The notes beneath the pieces were generated by a model. That model ran no database searches and was not told the origin of the DNA. It saw only the letters and a list, made by a program, of their open reading frames with translations. A stretch of DNA of 13,383 bases from Pirellulaceae bacterium (GTDB lineage: Bacteria; Planctomycetota; Planctomycetia; Pirellulales; Pirellulaceae). The position numbers were made by a program, and so were the translations under genes. The stretch lies in contig JADLDX010000872.1 of NCBI GenBank assembly GCA_020846515.1, positions 1 to 13,383 of the forward strand, given 5' to 3'. The first letter of the stretch is position 1, and each line of letters starts with the position of its first letter. This document shows positions 1-7,153 of the stretch, piece after piece.

Positions 1-490
1 AACTATCGGAACCGGAGTTTAGTTCTCGCTCAAAATCGGAGAGCATCTCTGCGGGGAGCAGGTACTCGGTACCGTCGATGCGAATCACATAAAGTCTATC
101 ATAAGTCCGAGGGAGGTATTCTGAGACAGCCGAAATCAAATGTATCACACCAGCATCCAACGATGCGATCCTCGCAAGATTGCAACCACCCAAACAACCG
201 CTGGTGCTAAAGTTTACATCGAGTTGGCCGTCGTTACGCGGCAAGAAAGTGAACGAAGATCGATTTAGTCGATGTCGACACATCCAGGTTCCTGCAACTT
301 GTGAATCCGCCGCGACGATTGATTCATCGGACAGTTCGACATCGCCTGTTGGCTTGAAATTGCGTGCGCGAATTTCCAGTCTCCAACGTGCCATTGTTGC
401 TGAGTCGGAGAGTAGTAGCCCACAAAGGACAACAACCACTCCGGCGATTGTAAGCGATTCAATGACGGTAGGATGACGCAGTAGTTTCAC
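1..490 (-). CDS. Partial membrane-anchored hypothetical protein (3' end outside window)
   Basis: An uninterrupted minus-strand frame runs from a GTG at 490-488 to position 1 with no stop, so about 163 codons are visible and the C-terminus is missing. The GTG start is chosen because it gives an N-terminus MKLLRHPTVIESL followed by a hydrophobic helix (about residues 13-28, TIAGVVVVLCGLLLS). The first ATG, at 394, would delete that helix. A stop lies in frame 19 codons upstream of the GTG. After the helix comes a soluble domain beginning ARWRLEIRARNFKPTGD, with a Cys-containing CLGGC stretch and a C-terminal part DRLYVIRIDGTEYLLPAEM. That last part loosely recalls hypothetical planctomycete proteins that I cannot name with confidence. 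The upstream SD is weak (GGA about 10 nt before the GTG). Function unknown; probably an inner-membrane-anchored or exported protein. Confidence 0.7.
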   Translation of the reverse strand, partial: MKLLRHPTVIESLTIAGVVVVLCGLLLSDSATMARWRLEIRARNFKPTGDVELSDESIVAADSQVAGTWMCRHRLNRSSFTFLPRNDGQLDVNFSTSGCLGGCNLARIASLDAGVIHLISAVSEYLPRTYDRLYVIRIDGTEYLLPAEMLSDFERELNSGSDS

Positions 491-494
491 ATCA

Positions 495-539
495 TTGATT
501 CCAACGAACGGCGGCGTTGACCGGGCCGCCGCCAATCAA
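495..539. repeat. Small GC-rich hairpin between two minus-strand genes
   Basis: GGCGGCG (510-516) is complementary to CGCCGCC (527-533) around a 10-nt loop. TTGATT (495-500) can also pair with AATCAA (534-539) after a bulge. The structure lies in the 105-bp gap between the secreted protein gene and the GTG start at 490. It could be a weak terminator of the upstream gene or a leader hairpin, but there is no T-run. A chance structure in a GC-rich gap is possible. Confidence 0.3.
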
Positions 540-595
540 CATTGACTTCAGGAACGACGCGATCGGCGGCCACGCGTCCAACGCTAGGTTCGTCG

Positions 596-1285
596 TCACC
601 GTTCAAACCTTGGGCGAGGATTACGTGACGGAAGAGGCTTTTGGGTTCGCTTGAGTTGTGCAATTAGTTCCGTATTTTTCTTGATTGCCTCTTTACACAA
701 CTTCTCTTCGCGCGAGTCTTTCTCGAAGTCTTTCAACAGCTTTTCGTTTTGCTCGATAACAAAGCTCAGGTTTTCTTTTTGCAACTCCCACAGGGGTTTG
801 TCAACGCGGCCCTTGATCCACTCCACCGCATCCTTCTTAACCCAAGGAACAACTGTGGAGTAGTATCCTGGGGAATCCCTTGGGTCGGGCTCGTCCCACG
901 ATACATATTTTTGTACCTGGGCGGTGACTATGTGAAAACAAAGGTACCCAACCGTCCGATTAACACTTGGTCCGGCGATTCGCTCACCAGTCGTGTTGTC
1001 TTCGGTATAGGAGTAACGCTCATCTTCGAAGTGATCAATCAATGCTGGAAACGCTTTGGGTCCCAAAGACATAAGCTCGTCAACAGCCTTCCATACGGCC
1101 TTTTCCTCCCGCATTGGCACCATTCTTTTGGGAGACGGTGCTGGATGTCGCGAACACAACGACTCAATCAAACTGTCGAGTCGTTGTCTTTCATGAGGTG
1201 ATTTGAATTGTGCTTGACCGATAACTTGCGTTGCCACGATCGCACTCGTGAGCAGGGCAAGAACAAGAAAAGGAGTAAGTCTCAT
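596..1285 (-). CDS. Secreted hypothetical protein with C-terminal coiled coil
   Basis: A protein of 229 residues. Residues 1-24 (MRLTPFLVLALLTSAIVATQVIG) form a clear Sec signal peptide, with cleavage likely near AQA at 24-26. Residues 60-125 contain a helical segment with 'VDELMSLGPKAFPALIDHFEDER', which resembles one HEAT-like helix pair as found in several planctomycete exported proteins of unknown role. Residues 165-215 (KPLWELQKENL through LIAQLKRTQK) are highly charged with heptad-like spacing, so a coiled coil is likely. The tail is Pro/Arg-rich. The start follows a weak GGA about 10 nt upstream and is supported by the signal peptide. I do not recognise a named family; the evidence supports an exported or periplasmic protein, not a specific function. 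Confidence 0.85.
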   Translation of the reverse strand: MRLTPFLVLALLTSAIVATQVIGQAQFKSPHERQRLDSLIESLCSRHPAPSPKRMVPMREEKAVWKAVDELMSLGPKAFPALIDHFEDERYSYTEDNTTGERIAGPSVNRTVGYLCFHIVTAQVQKYVSWDEPDPRDSPGYYSTVVPWVKKDAVEWIKGRVDKPLWELQKENLSFVIEQNEKLLKDFEKDSREEKLCKEAIKKNTELIAQLKRTQKPLPSRNPRPRFER

Positions 1286-1445
1286 GGGTAGATCCGTCGA
1301 CGAACGACCGGCATAACGCCGTCCGAAGGAATTGGTAATACTTTACGCATCAACTGTTTTGAGGGCTGGCGTTCATGCCCTGGTTCGACCCGACCGTACC
1401 GTATGATCTTCCATTGCCAGACCAGTTGCAAGTCTGCGGTATGAT

Positions 1446-1537
1446 GGCAAGCGAATGTGGGCAAACGAATCAAGGGTCAGTGAAAGAAGAGTACCATTTG
1501 GACAGATCGTCTATTCGCTTGCCGCCATTCGCTTGCC
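1446..1537. repeat. Nested inverted repeat made of 14-bp tandem units
   Basis: The left arm (1446-1470) holds two units with a 14-bp period: GGCAAGCGAATGTG at 1446 and GGCAAACGAATCAA at 1460. The right arm holds the reverse complement, also as two 14-bp units: ATTCGCTTGCCGCC at 1513 and ATTCGCTTGCCGCT at 1527. The two 25-bp arms match at 22 positions and enclose a 42-bp loop. Transcribed from either strand, this would form a long hairpin. It lies about 160 bp downstream of the minus-strand membrane-protein gene. A processing or stabilising 3' structure, a REP-like element, or tandem protein-binding sites are all possible. Confidence 0.7.
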
Positions 1538-1577
1538 GCTTGAGATAAACGCGAATAATGCCTGAACACGGCCAGCG

Positions 1578-1601
1578 TAAATCCATGTAATCCGTGGCTA
1601 A
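1578..1601. repeat. Putative dispersed intergenic repeat (TAATCCGTGG-type)
   Basis: The stretch around ATCCATGTAATCCGTGGCTA resembles the 'ATCCGTGTAATCCGTGG' type of intergenic repeat that I recall as scattered through many planctomycete and other environmental bacterial genomes. Only one copy lies in this window, so the call rests on recollection of the motif rather than on repetition seen here. Confidence 0.35.
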
Positions 1602-1694
1602 GTCCAGAGCCGAAAAGCCACGAATCTTCTTCGAGGCAGGTCGAACGTCCGCGATGACCGAGTCGCGGCAATGTGGTTTCCATTTCAAAACGCT

Positions 1695-2330
1695 TTACCC
1701 GCGACTTCGGTCCATCGCCTGGTTCGTCGATTCTTGTCTAGGCAATGCGTCGGCAAAAGAAATTCGCGAGCATCGCTCGTATCCAAGATTACCAGATTGG
1801 CGAAGATGTATTGCAAAGCAAACTTTAAGTACGGACATGAAGAAGCCTGCAAATATGCAAACCCAAAGTGCGCCGATGATCGCTGAGTACCACACGATAC
1901 CGACAACTTCAAAAAGGAAACTTCTTTCGGGGTCGAAGATGGTGCAAAGCCTCTCGAGAGGTATCCCTGAAACTCGAATAACCATGTCCGTCATATCTGG
2001 AAACAATAGAAACGCAAGCAATACCAGAGCAAGCGAAGCCGAGCATGCGACGGAAACTATGTTGCTGAGGCCGACACATGCGGTCTTGGGTTCTTTGGCT
2101 GCGAAAATGGATAGCGTAAAGAAATCAGAAATCGGCGTTCGTTGAGCCAGGGCTAGATAGGCAGCAAGGTCAATGGCGGGTAAGACTGCAAGTACAAGAA
2201 ACACGAGCGGAACCCCTCGGTATTCGAGCACTTCATCGCCGATCAGCAAGAAAGCTCTTGTGACGGCAATGTGAATCGCGACGATCGTCACGCAAACGAG
2301 CAATGATCGCAGGGAGTACTTTCTTCGCAT
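1695..2330 (-). CDS. Multi-pass membrane protein, hypothetical
   Basis: A protein of 211 residues. The N-terminus MRRKYSLRSLLVCVTIVAI is the basic-then-hydrophobic 'SLRSLL' type start common in planctomycete membrane proteins. Four hydrophobic segments are visible at about residues 8-30, 40-62, 88-110 and 142-172, with a hydrophilic C-terminal tail rich in Ser and Arg (about 176-211). No catalytic motif or transporter signature is apparent. The ATG at 2330 overlaps the stop of a small upstream frame as TGATG, which would allow coupled translation if that frame is real. Function unknown; location in the cytoplasmic membrane is well supported. Confidence 0.85.
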   Translation of the reverse strand: MRRKYSLRSLLVCVTIVAIHIAVTRAFLLIGDEVLEYRGVPLVFLVLAVLPAIDLAAYLALAQRTPISDFFTLSIFAAKEPKTACVGLSNIVSVACSASLALVLLAFLLFPDMTDMVIRVSGIPLERLCTIFDPERSFLFEVVGIVWYSAIIGALWVCIFAGFFMSVLKVCFAIHLRQSGNLGYERCSRISFADALPRQESTNQAMDRSRG

Positions 2331-2521
2331 CAGTCTATTTCGACGAACAAGATATTAGTATCTCTCAAATCGGCATAAGCCGCTAAAGGATGGTATATCA
2401 CTGCCGAAATCTGGATACAAGCTTTATCACCGGGGGAAACGGAAATATAAATTATCACTACTTCACAGCCATAGTGGGGGCATAGTGATCTGAGAATCGA
2501 CCGATCGTTTTCCGAGACCAT
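2330..2521 (-). CDS. Possible small protein coupled to the downstream membrane gene
   Basis: A 63-codon frame starting with ATG at 2521 (MVSENDRSILRSLCPHYGCE...), with an in-frame stop only four codons upstream. It ends with a TGA that overlaps the next gene's ATG as TGATG, the arrangement used for translational coupling. The middle (EVVIIYISVS, CIQISAVIYH) alternates hydrophobic and polar residues like beta strands. Against it: no Shine-Dalgarno is visible, the DNA looks more A+T-rich than its neighbours, and I recognise no family. The start codon lies 6 bp outside the inverted repeat at 2527-2624. It may be a real small gene, a leader peptide, or a chance frame. Confidence 0.35.
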   Translation of the reverse strand: MVSENDRSILRSLCPHYGCEVVIIYISVSPGDKACIQISAVIYHPLAAYADLRDTNILFVEID

Positions 2522-2526
2522 GCAGA

Positions 2527-2624
2527 TAGTTTACAAGAAAGCTATCAAAGACTACGGCGATAGGGCTGTTTGGCCGTGGCTGACCTGATCTCGCCTCAGC
2601 CTTGGCTAGCTTTCTTATAAACTA
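2527..2624. repeat. 98-bp element bounded by 24-bp inverted repeats
   Basis: The left arm, 2527-2550 (TAGTTTACAAGAAAGC...), and the reverse complement of the right arm, 2601-2624 (TAGTTTATAAGAAAGC...), agree at 21 of 24 positions. The arms enclose 50 bp that contain a further small inverted repeat, GGCTGA (2578-2583) with TCAGCC (2596-2601). The outer ends are TA on the left and TA on the right. The element sits 21 bp after the kinase stop. It could be a MITE-like non-autonomous element, a REP-like element, or a long 3' hairpin of the kinase operon. No U-tract follows on the minus strand, so a classic intrinsic terminator is not supported. Confidence 0.7.
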
Positions 2625-2644
2625 GTGGGTTCGCTGGGAGGTTT

Positions 2645-5600
2645 TTATTGGCCAGATGCCTTAAACAACTGCCAGCGTTCCATCCACTCTGCGCTGGTTA
2701 GGCTGACGATGCCGCCTTCGCCGATAGATTTCGACGTCAGGAGTTCTCCCAGCTGCCTCACGCGCGGCAGGCTCAAGGCCTCAAAGTCTCCAAACGGCGT
2801 CAGGTCCAAAACTTGTAAGCGCCGGCCATTGCCCATGGTCATGATGTACTGCGAATCCTGACTGAACAAAAGTTGACGTGTGCCATCCGCGACAAAGGTA
2901 GGCTTCAATGCCCATTGTCCATCCGCCCGATTCCAAACATAGACGCGCCTATCGGACGTCAGCGTCGCCACCCAAGCGCCGTTGAGAGAGAAGGTCGCGT
3001 CCAGGACGGCTTTGGTATGCACCAGGTCGGTCATCAGACGACTACCCGTATCGACATCAAATATGCGGGCGCGCCCGTCGGAACATGCGGTAACAATCTC
3101 TTTGCCTGTTGACGAGAAAGCCACGGAATCGACGTTGGCGCTATGATCGATCGTGCGCACCACTTGTCCCGTTTGGGCGTCGATCAACACGACCTGATTC
3201 AACTTCTCAATGGCGATGGCCAACCGTCTTCCGTCACTGGACAGAGCCAGCTTGTTTATGCGCCAGTCGCGCGCCAGCTCGGTCGCAAACTTGGGACGTT
3301 TCGTGGCCACATCCCAGGCATGGAACCCAGTTCCAATTCCCCAAGCGATCAAGATCGTACCATCAGCGTCAAACAGCAATTGACCATTAAACAGTTGGCT
3401 GGGCATCAGTCCGGAACGAAAGTCGAGTTTCGCTGGTTTATCTGCGGGTACCAAAGTATCCATGATGGTTCCATCTTGGACGTCGACGAGGTATACACAT
3501 TGATCAACTGTTAGCACGGCTGCCGACTTACCGTTAGGATGCAAGGCAACCGATCTGGGTTCGGCTGGCAAATAGATCGGCGGAGCTTTGAGCACGCCGG
3601 CCAAAAAGTCCCAGACCACGATGCTTCCGGCCGATCGATCCTTGGTCAACATCGTCCCACCGCTACGAGCAGGATTGGCATGTAACGAGATTAGTCCCGT
3701 CTGATCGTCGGTTACAACGGCGTCGAGCAGATGTCCGCGTTCTCTCAGCCCATGCAAGGGTGTTTCAGCAATGACGACGCCGTCCTTGATACGTCGCAAG
3801 CTGGCGTTGATCGCATTGCATTTTGCGTGTGTCGTGCCGGCCATGAGCATTCGATCTGCATCGACCAATTTAATGACTGAACCACCGGGCGTGCTTTGCA
3901 TGACGTAGCCTGGTGCACGAAAGTCGGGCAGCTCAAAAACTCGTACCAAACCGTCATATTGAACGGTCACCAATTGATGGCTGTGCTGCGGAAAAAGAAT
4001 ACCGGCAATTTGATCTGTATGTTGGAGCGTAGCCAGCGGAATGTCAGCATCGTTATGCAAACTTCCCGGGCTTCGTTCTTGTCCGATATTCCACAAGTGC
4101 ACGACTTGATCGGAACCGGCCGTCGCGATCAAGTCTTGACCACCAAAGGCAACGCGGGTCACGGCATCTTGATGAGTCAAGCGATTGTGATGGCGGACAA
4201 ATTGAGGTCCATTGCTGGCCCAGAGTATGGTCTGCACGCGGGCGTAATTATCGCCGCCAGCCACACAGTAGGTTTTATTGTCAGACATGGCAAAGGAGTG
4301 CACAGTGCCAATGACCAGCGGAGCCGCAAATGGCTGGCCGCTACTTAAGTCAAACACTTGCGCGCGATAGGGTTGGGTGGGCACGATGATCTTCGTGCCA
4401 TCGGCCGAAAATTCCGGCAGGGAAAGCTTGGCAGCAACTTGTGGGTCTGGGGCCGCGAAGCGGAATTGAAACACAGGTTGTGGGCTGACCTCGGTTGACT
4501 GGTCATCTAAATGAAACACACTCACTTGATGATCGCGCGTGACCACCGCGATTTTTGAATCATCTTCGGCAAAGATAACCCGCGTTCCCTCGTCGGCTAG
4601 AGACCAAGTGAAGGAACTGGGGCGACCATTTAGGGCATGTAGCAGCGACAGTTGTTTACCAGCCACTGCGGCTAACCACTTCCCTGAATGCGAGTAGCTC
4701 AAGCAGGCGATCGAGCTGGCCAGTTCAGCACTGGCCCGCGCTGATTTTGTGGCAGCATCCAAGATGCTTACTTTGCCATCAACATCACCCAGCGCCAAAC
4801 TAGAGCCATCCTCACTCCACACCGCAGCCGTCACCTGCAATTCTTGCCCGGCTGGTCGCCAAATTTCGTCGATGTCAAAACGCCAGATGCCAAAATCGTT
4901 GTCTGTCATGAACATGACTTCATCGTGTGATGTCGATAGCCCCCAGATCGGCCAATCACCTGAAACGGTTTTGGGACTTAATTTGGGTAGCTTGAGCGCA
5001 GCGATCGGCACTGGACAATGCGGCAACCAGCTCAAGCAGCGTGTCTGGCTGGCCGGCGCAAATTGGCTGTTGTCGCCCAGATGATCAGCCGCCTGCGCCA
5101 ACCACAAAAGCGATTCGCCGTATAGATTCATACGAGCTGCCCACAGCCCGTTGGTTGTATAGAGTTCGCCTAGTGCCAATTGCGCAGCCGCACCTTGTGC
5201 TTCAGCGTTCAATCGCTCCCGACTAATCGACTCGCGCATGGCCACTTCGCGCATGCGCGCACTTTCAGCTGTCAACCTGGCCATCGTTTCGCGCCAGGCA
5301 AACCCCAGCGACATCAATACGACGGCGATGATCAACATGATGGCCGAGATCGAGAGCGTGGCCACCACTGGGTTTCGCAGACACCAGCGCCAGCGCTGTT
5401 CGAAACGACTGATCGGTCGCGCCGTTACCGGTTCACCGCGCAAATAACGTGCCAGGTCATCGGCCAAGTGCTTGGCCGAAGCGTAGCGGTCACCGGGCGT
5501 CTTCTCGAGACATTTCAGGCAGACGGTTTCCAAGTTGCGATCGACATCGATGCGTTTGGTGCGCGGGCTAACCGGTGGCTCTTCGATCACGCGCCGGAGC

Positions 5601-6505
5601 GTAATCAGATCACTGTCGCCTTTAAATGGCGCCTCGCCAGTCAACGTCGCATAGAGAATAGCGCCCAAGCCATAAACATCGGCAGCCACCGTAATCGATT
5701 TCACCTGCCCCATCGCTTGTTCGGGTGCCATGTAACCCGGAGTACCAATAATGGCACCGCTGCGAGTTAACTCGACACTGTTGCCCATCTGTTTGGCCAG
5801 GCCAAAGTCGGTGACAAAAGGCCTGCCGTCGGTATCCAACAAAACATTGGCGGGTTTTAGATCGCGGTGCAAGATACCGCGTTGGTGCGCATAATGCACA
5901 GCCATGGCGATCGTCTGCACCAGCCTGGCCGCAGCGTCGGGCGTCAGGGGACCTTTGCGCAGTCGATCATGCAGATTTCCACCTTCGATAAACTGCATGC
6001 ACAGGAAAGGCTGGCCCTCGAATTCACCGACCTCATGAATCGAAATAATATTTGCATGATGTAAGGAAGCGGCCGCTTCGGCTTCGATGCGAAAACGCGC
6101 TTTATCGCGCAGGGCATTCCATACCATTTTCAGCGCTACGATGCGGCCGAGCGTCAATTGCCGCGCGCGATAAACCACTCCCATACCACCACTACTGATC
6201 AGCTCCAGAAGTTCATAGTCGCCCATGACCTTGCCATGCAGATCGATCGAAAACTGCGCTGGATCTTGGGCTTGGGCCATGACCAATTGAGAGCTCGTCT
6301 GCTCCATCGATACCCAATTGTCGATGAACTGGTTGATATCCTCGGCCCATTGAGGAAATTTGGCCAGCAAGGCGTCGCGGTCGAGCGCTTGGTCACTTTC
6401 CAAAGCCTCAATCACGCACTGGAGTGCATCATCCAAGGAATCTGGTTGACTAATGCTGGAATCGCTGCGGCTGGAATCGCTGTCCGAAGTAATCGATGAC
6501 ACCAT
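2645..6505 (-). CDS. Membrane-anchored Ser/Thr protein kinase with WD40 propeller
   Basis: A protein of 1286 residues. Residues 25-75 match the acidic helical region that precedes many planctomycete kinases. The PknB-type kinase domain spans about 97-360: Gly-rich loop SSGGMGVVYRA (104-114), ATP-binding Lys in VALK (K126), alpha-C Glu (E143), catalytic HRDLKPAN (213-220), DFG (233-235), and activation-segment end GTPGYMAPE (254-262). The first Gly of the loop is Ser. All catalytic residues are present, so it should phosphorylate Ser/Thr with ATP. A single membrane helix (about 380-402) and a basic/Glu-rich coiled coil (405-445) follow. The rest, about 500-1240, is WD40-like, with units such as HLWNIG, RIFDVDTG and YVWNRADG, enough for about two propellers. 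The tail (LGELLTSKSI...AEWMERWQLF) is the usual ending of such kinases. It follows the sigma gene by 3 bp, so the two are co-transcribed and probably coupled. The propeller would lie outside the cytoplasm if the helix crosses once. Confidence 0.97.
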   Translation of the reverse strand: MVSSITSDSDSSRSDSSISQPDSLDDALQCVIEALESDQALDRDALLAKFPQWAEDINQFIDNWVSMEQTSSQLVMAQAQDPAQFSIDLHGKVMGDYELLELISSGGMGVVYRARQLTLGRIVALKMVWNALRDKARFRIEAEAAASLHHANIISIHEVGEFEGQPFLCMQFIEGGNLHDRLRKGPLTPDAAARLVQTIAMAVHYAHQRGILHRDLKPANVLLDTDGRPFVTDFGLAKQMGNSVELTRSGAIIGTPGYMAPEQAMGQVKSITVAADVYGLGAILYATLTGEAPFKGDSDLITLRRVIEEPPVSPRTKRIDVDRNLETVCLKCLEKTPGDRYASAKHLADDLARYLRGEPVTARPISRFEQRWRWCLRNPVVATLSISAIMLIIAVVLMSLGFAWRETMARLTAESARMREVAMRESISRERLNAEAQGAAAQLALGELYTTNGLWAARMNLYGESLLWLAQAADHLGDNSQFAPASQTRCLSWLPHCPVPIAALKLPKLSPKTVSGDWPIWGLSTSHDEVMFMTDNDFGIWRFDIDEIWRPAGQELQVTAAVWSEDGSSLALGDVDGKVSILDAATKSARASAELASSIACLSYSHSGKWLAAVAGKQLSLLHALNGRPSSFTWSLADEGTRVIFAEDDSKIAVVTRDHQVSVFHLDDQSTEVSPQPVFQFRFAAPDPQVAAKLSLPEFSADGTKIIVPTQPYRAQVFDLSSGQPFAAPLVIGTVHSFAMSDNKTYCVAGGDNYARVQTILWASNGPQFVRHHNRLTHQDAVTRVAFGGQDLIATAGSDQVVHLWNIGQERSPGSLHNDADIPLATLQHTDQIAGILFPQHSHQLVTVQYDGLVRVFELPDFRAPGYVMQSTPGGSVIKLVDADRMLMAGTTHAKCNAINASLRRIKDGVVIAETPLHGLRERGHLLDAVVTDDQTGLISLHANPARSGGTMLTKDRSAGSIVVWDFLAGVLKAPPIYLPAEPRSVALHPNGKSAAVLTVDQCVYLVDVQDGTIMDTLVPADKPAKLDFRSGLMPSQLFNGQLLFDADGTILIAWGIGTGFHAWDVATKRPKFATELARDWRINKLALSSDGRRLAIAIEKLNQVVLIDAQTGQVVRTIDHSANVDSVAFSSTGKEIVTACSDGRARIFDVDTGSRLMTDLVHTKAVLDATFSLNGAWVATLTSDRRVYVWNRADGQWALKPTFVADGTRQLLFSQDSQYIMTMGNGRRLQVLDLTPFGDFEALSLPRVRQLGELLTSKSIGEGGIVSLTSAEWMERWQLFKASGQ

Positions 6506-6508
6506 AGA

Positions 6509-7153
6509 TCACTTGCCCACTGATTCTTGAAGTGCGCGCAGGCCTCGATGCAGCAATCCGGCGATGGCCGGCATACTACGATTCATTCGCACGGCTACCT
6601 CGGCCAAGGTTAACCCTTGCAAATGATGTAACGTAACCGCTTCACGCTGCGCATCGGGCAGAGCCGCGATGGCGGCTTGCATCTGCTGAAGTTCCTCGTG
6701 CTTAGCCACGCGGCCGCTGGGCGAGGTCTGCTCGGCCCGCAATTGCACCGTCCGCCGCGCCCCGGACCGTTGTCCCGAATAACCGGATTGGTTCAGCCGT
6801 AGTTCGTGAGCCACATCGCGTTTGCGACAGCGCAGCTTGCGCACAGCGTCGACCAGGTTTCGTGACAACATCCTCTTGAGCCAACTGGTCAGTTCTGCTT
6901 CCGATGTGCCTCGATAGGCACCTAAGTGCGCATAGGCTTCGGCCAAGGTCTCTTGCACAATATCCGACTGATCAAACTTAGCCTGGTACCGACTGGAGAT
7001 TTGCTCCACACACGATCGCAACCAGTCGCGATAACGCCCGAGTTCCACGTCTGACCGGGCCGGGGCGAGGTCTGACCGGGCCGGGGCAAGCAGCGGGGGT
7101 TGAGGCGGCTGTACAGGCTGCATGGAAACCTCTGAAGGAAATCGGCCCGCCAT
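6509..7153 (-). CDS. ECF-type RNA polymerase sigma factor
   Basis: A protein of 214 residues. Region sigma-2 is at about 40-110, with the typical DIVQETLAEAYAHL (64-77) and the promoter-melting segment around WLKRMLSRNLVDAVRK. Region sigma-4 is at about 155-210: ALPDAQREAVTLHHLQG, then the helix-turn-helix LTLAEVAVRMNRSMPAIAGLLHRGLRAL. It should direct RNA polymerase to a specific promoter set. The first 38 residues are Pro/Ala-rich, with a seven-residue duplication LAPARSD. A second ATG at 7123 (MQPVQPPQ) has AGAGG 5 nt upstream and may be the true start, giving 204 residues. The stop is 3 bp before the kinase gene. ECF factors paired with Ser/Thr kinases are a known planctomycete theme, so regulation by the kinase, perhaps by phosphorylation, is likely. 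No anti-sigma gene is present. Confidence 0.95.
   Translation of the reverse strand: MAGRFPSEVSMQPVQPPQPPLLAPARSDLAPARSDVELGRYRDWLRSCVEQISSRYQAKFDQSDIVQETLAEAYAHLGAYRGTSEAELTSWLKRMLSRNLVDAVRKLRCRKRDVAHELRLNQSGYSGQRSGARRTVQLRAEQTSPSGRVAKHEELQQMQAAIAALPDAQREAVTLHHLQGLTLAEVAVRMNRSMPAIAGLLHRGLRALQESVGK
7050..7091. repeat. 21-bp tandem duplication inside the sigma-factor gene
   Basis: Two adjacent 21-bp units, TCTGACCGGGCCGGGGC... at 7050 and again at 7071, differ at only a few bases. On the minus strand they encode the repeated heptapeptide LAPARSD near the N-terminus of the sigma factor. Because the unit length is a multiple of three, copies can be gained or lost without a frameshift. Confidence 0.85.

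Larger units (their letters stand above)
1286..1694. other. 409-bp gap without a convincing gene
   Basis: Short minus-strand frames cross this gap (1282-1473, 1470-1688, 1477-1683). They overlap each other in different frames, two begin with TTG, and the first two run across the arms of the repeat at 1446-1537. None has a recognisable protein pattern. What the gap does hold is a nested inverted repeat (1446-1537) and a sequence that looks like a dispersed planctomycete intergenic repeat (1578-1601). I treat it as repeat-bearing intergenic DNA downstream of the membrane-protein gene. Confidence 0.6.

Noticed and set aside
1282..1473. 63-codon minus frame whose stop overlaps the ATG of the secreted-protein gene
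   Set aside because: It begins with TTG inside the nested repeat, has no SD, and its composition is not protein-like. The ATGA overlap looks coincidental.
1470..1688. Short minus-strand frames in the gap between the membrane-protein gene and the secreted-protein gene
   Set aside because: Two frames overlap over nearly the same DNA, one needs a TTG start, neither shows a known pattern, and the sequence contains the tandem/inverted repeat units, which explain the absence of stops equally well.
1594..2145. 183-codon plus-strand frame opposite the membrane-protein gene
   Set aside because: The minus frame gives a coherent membrane protein with four helices. The plus frame translates to a low-pattern Ser/Arg/Thr-rich product typical of an antisense shadow.
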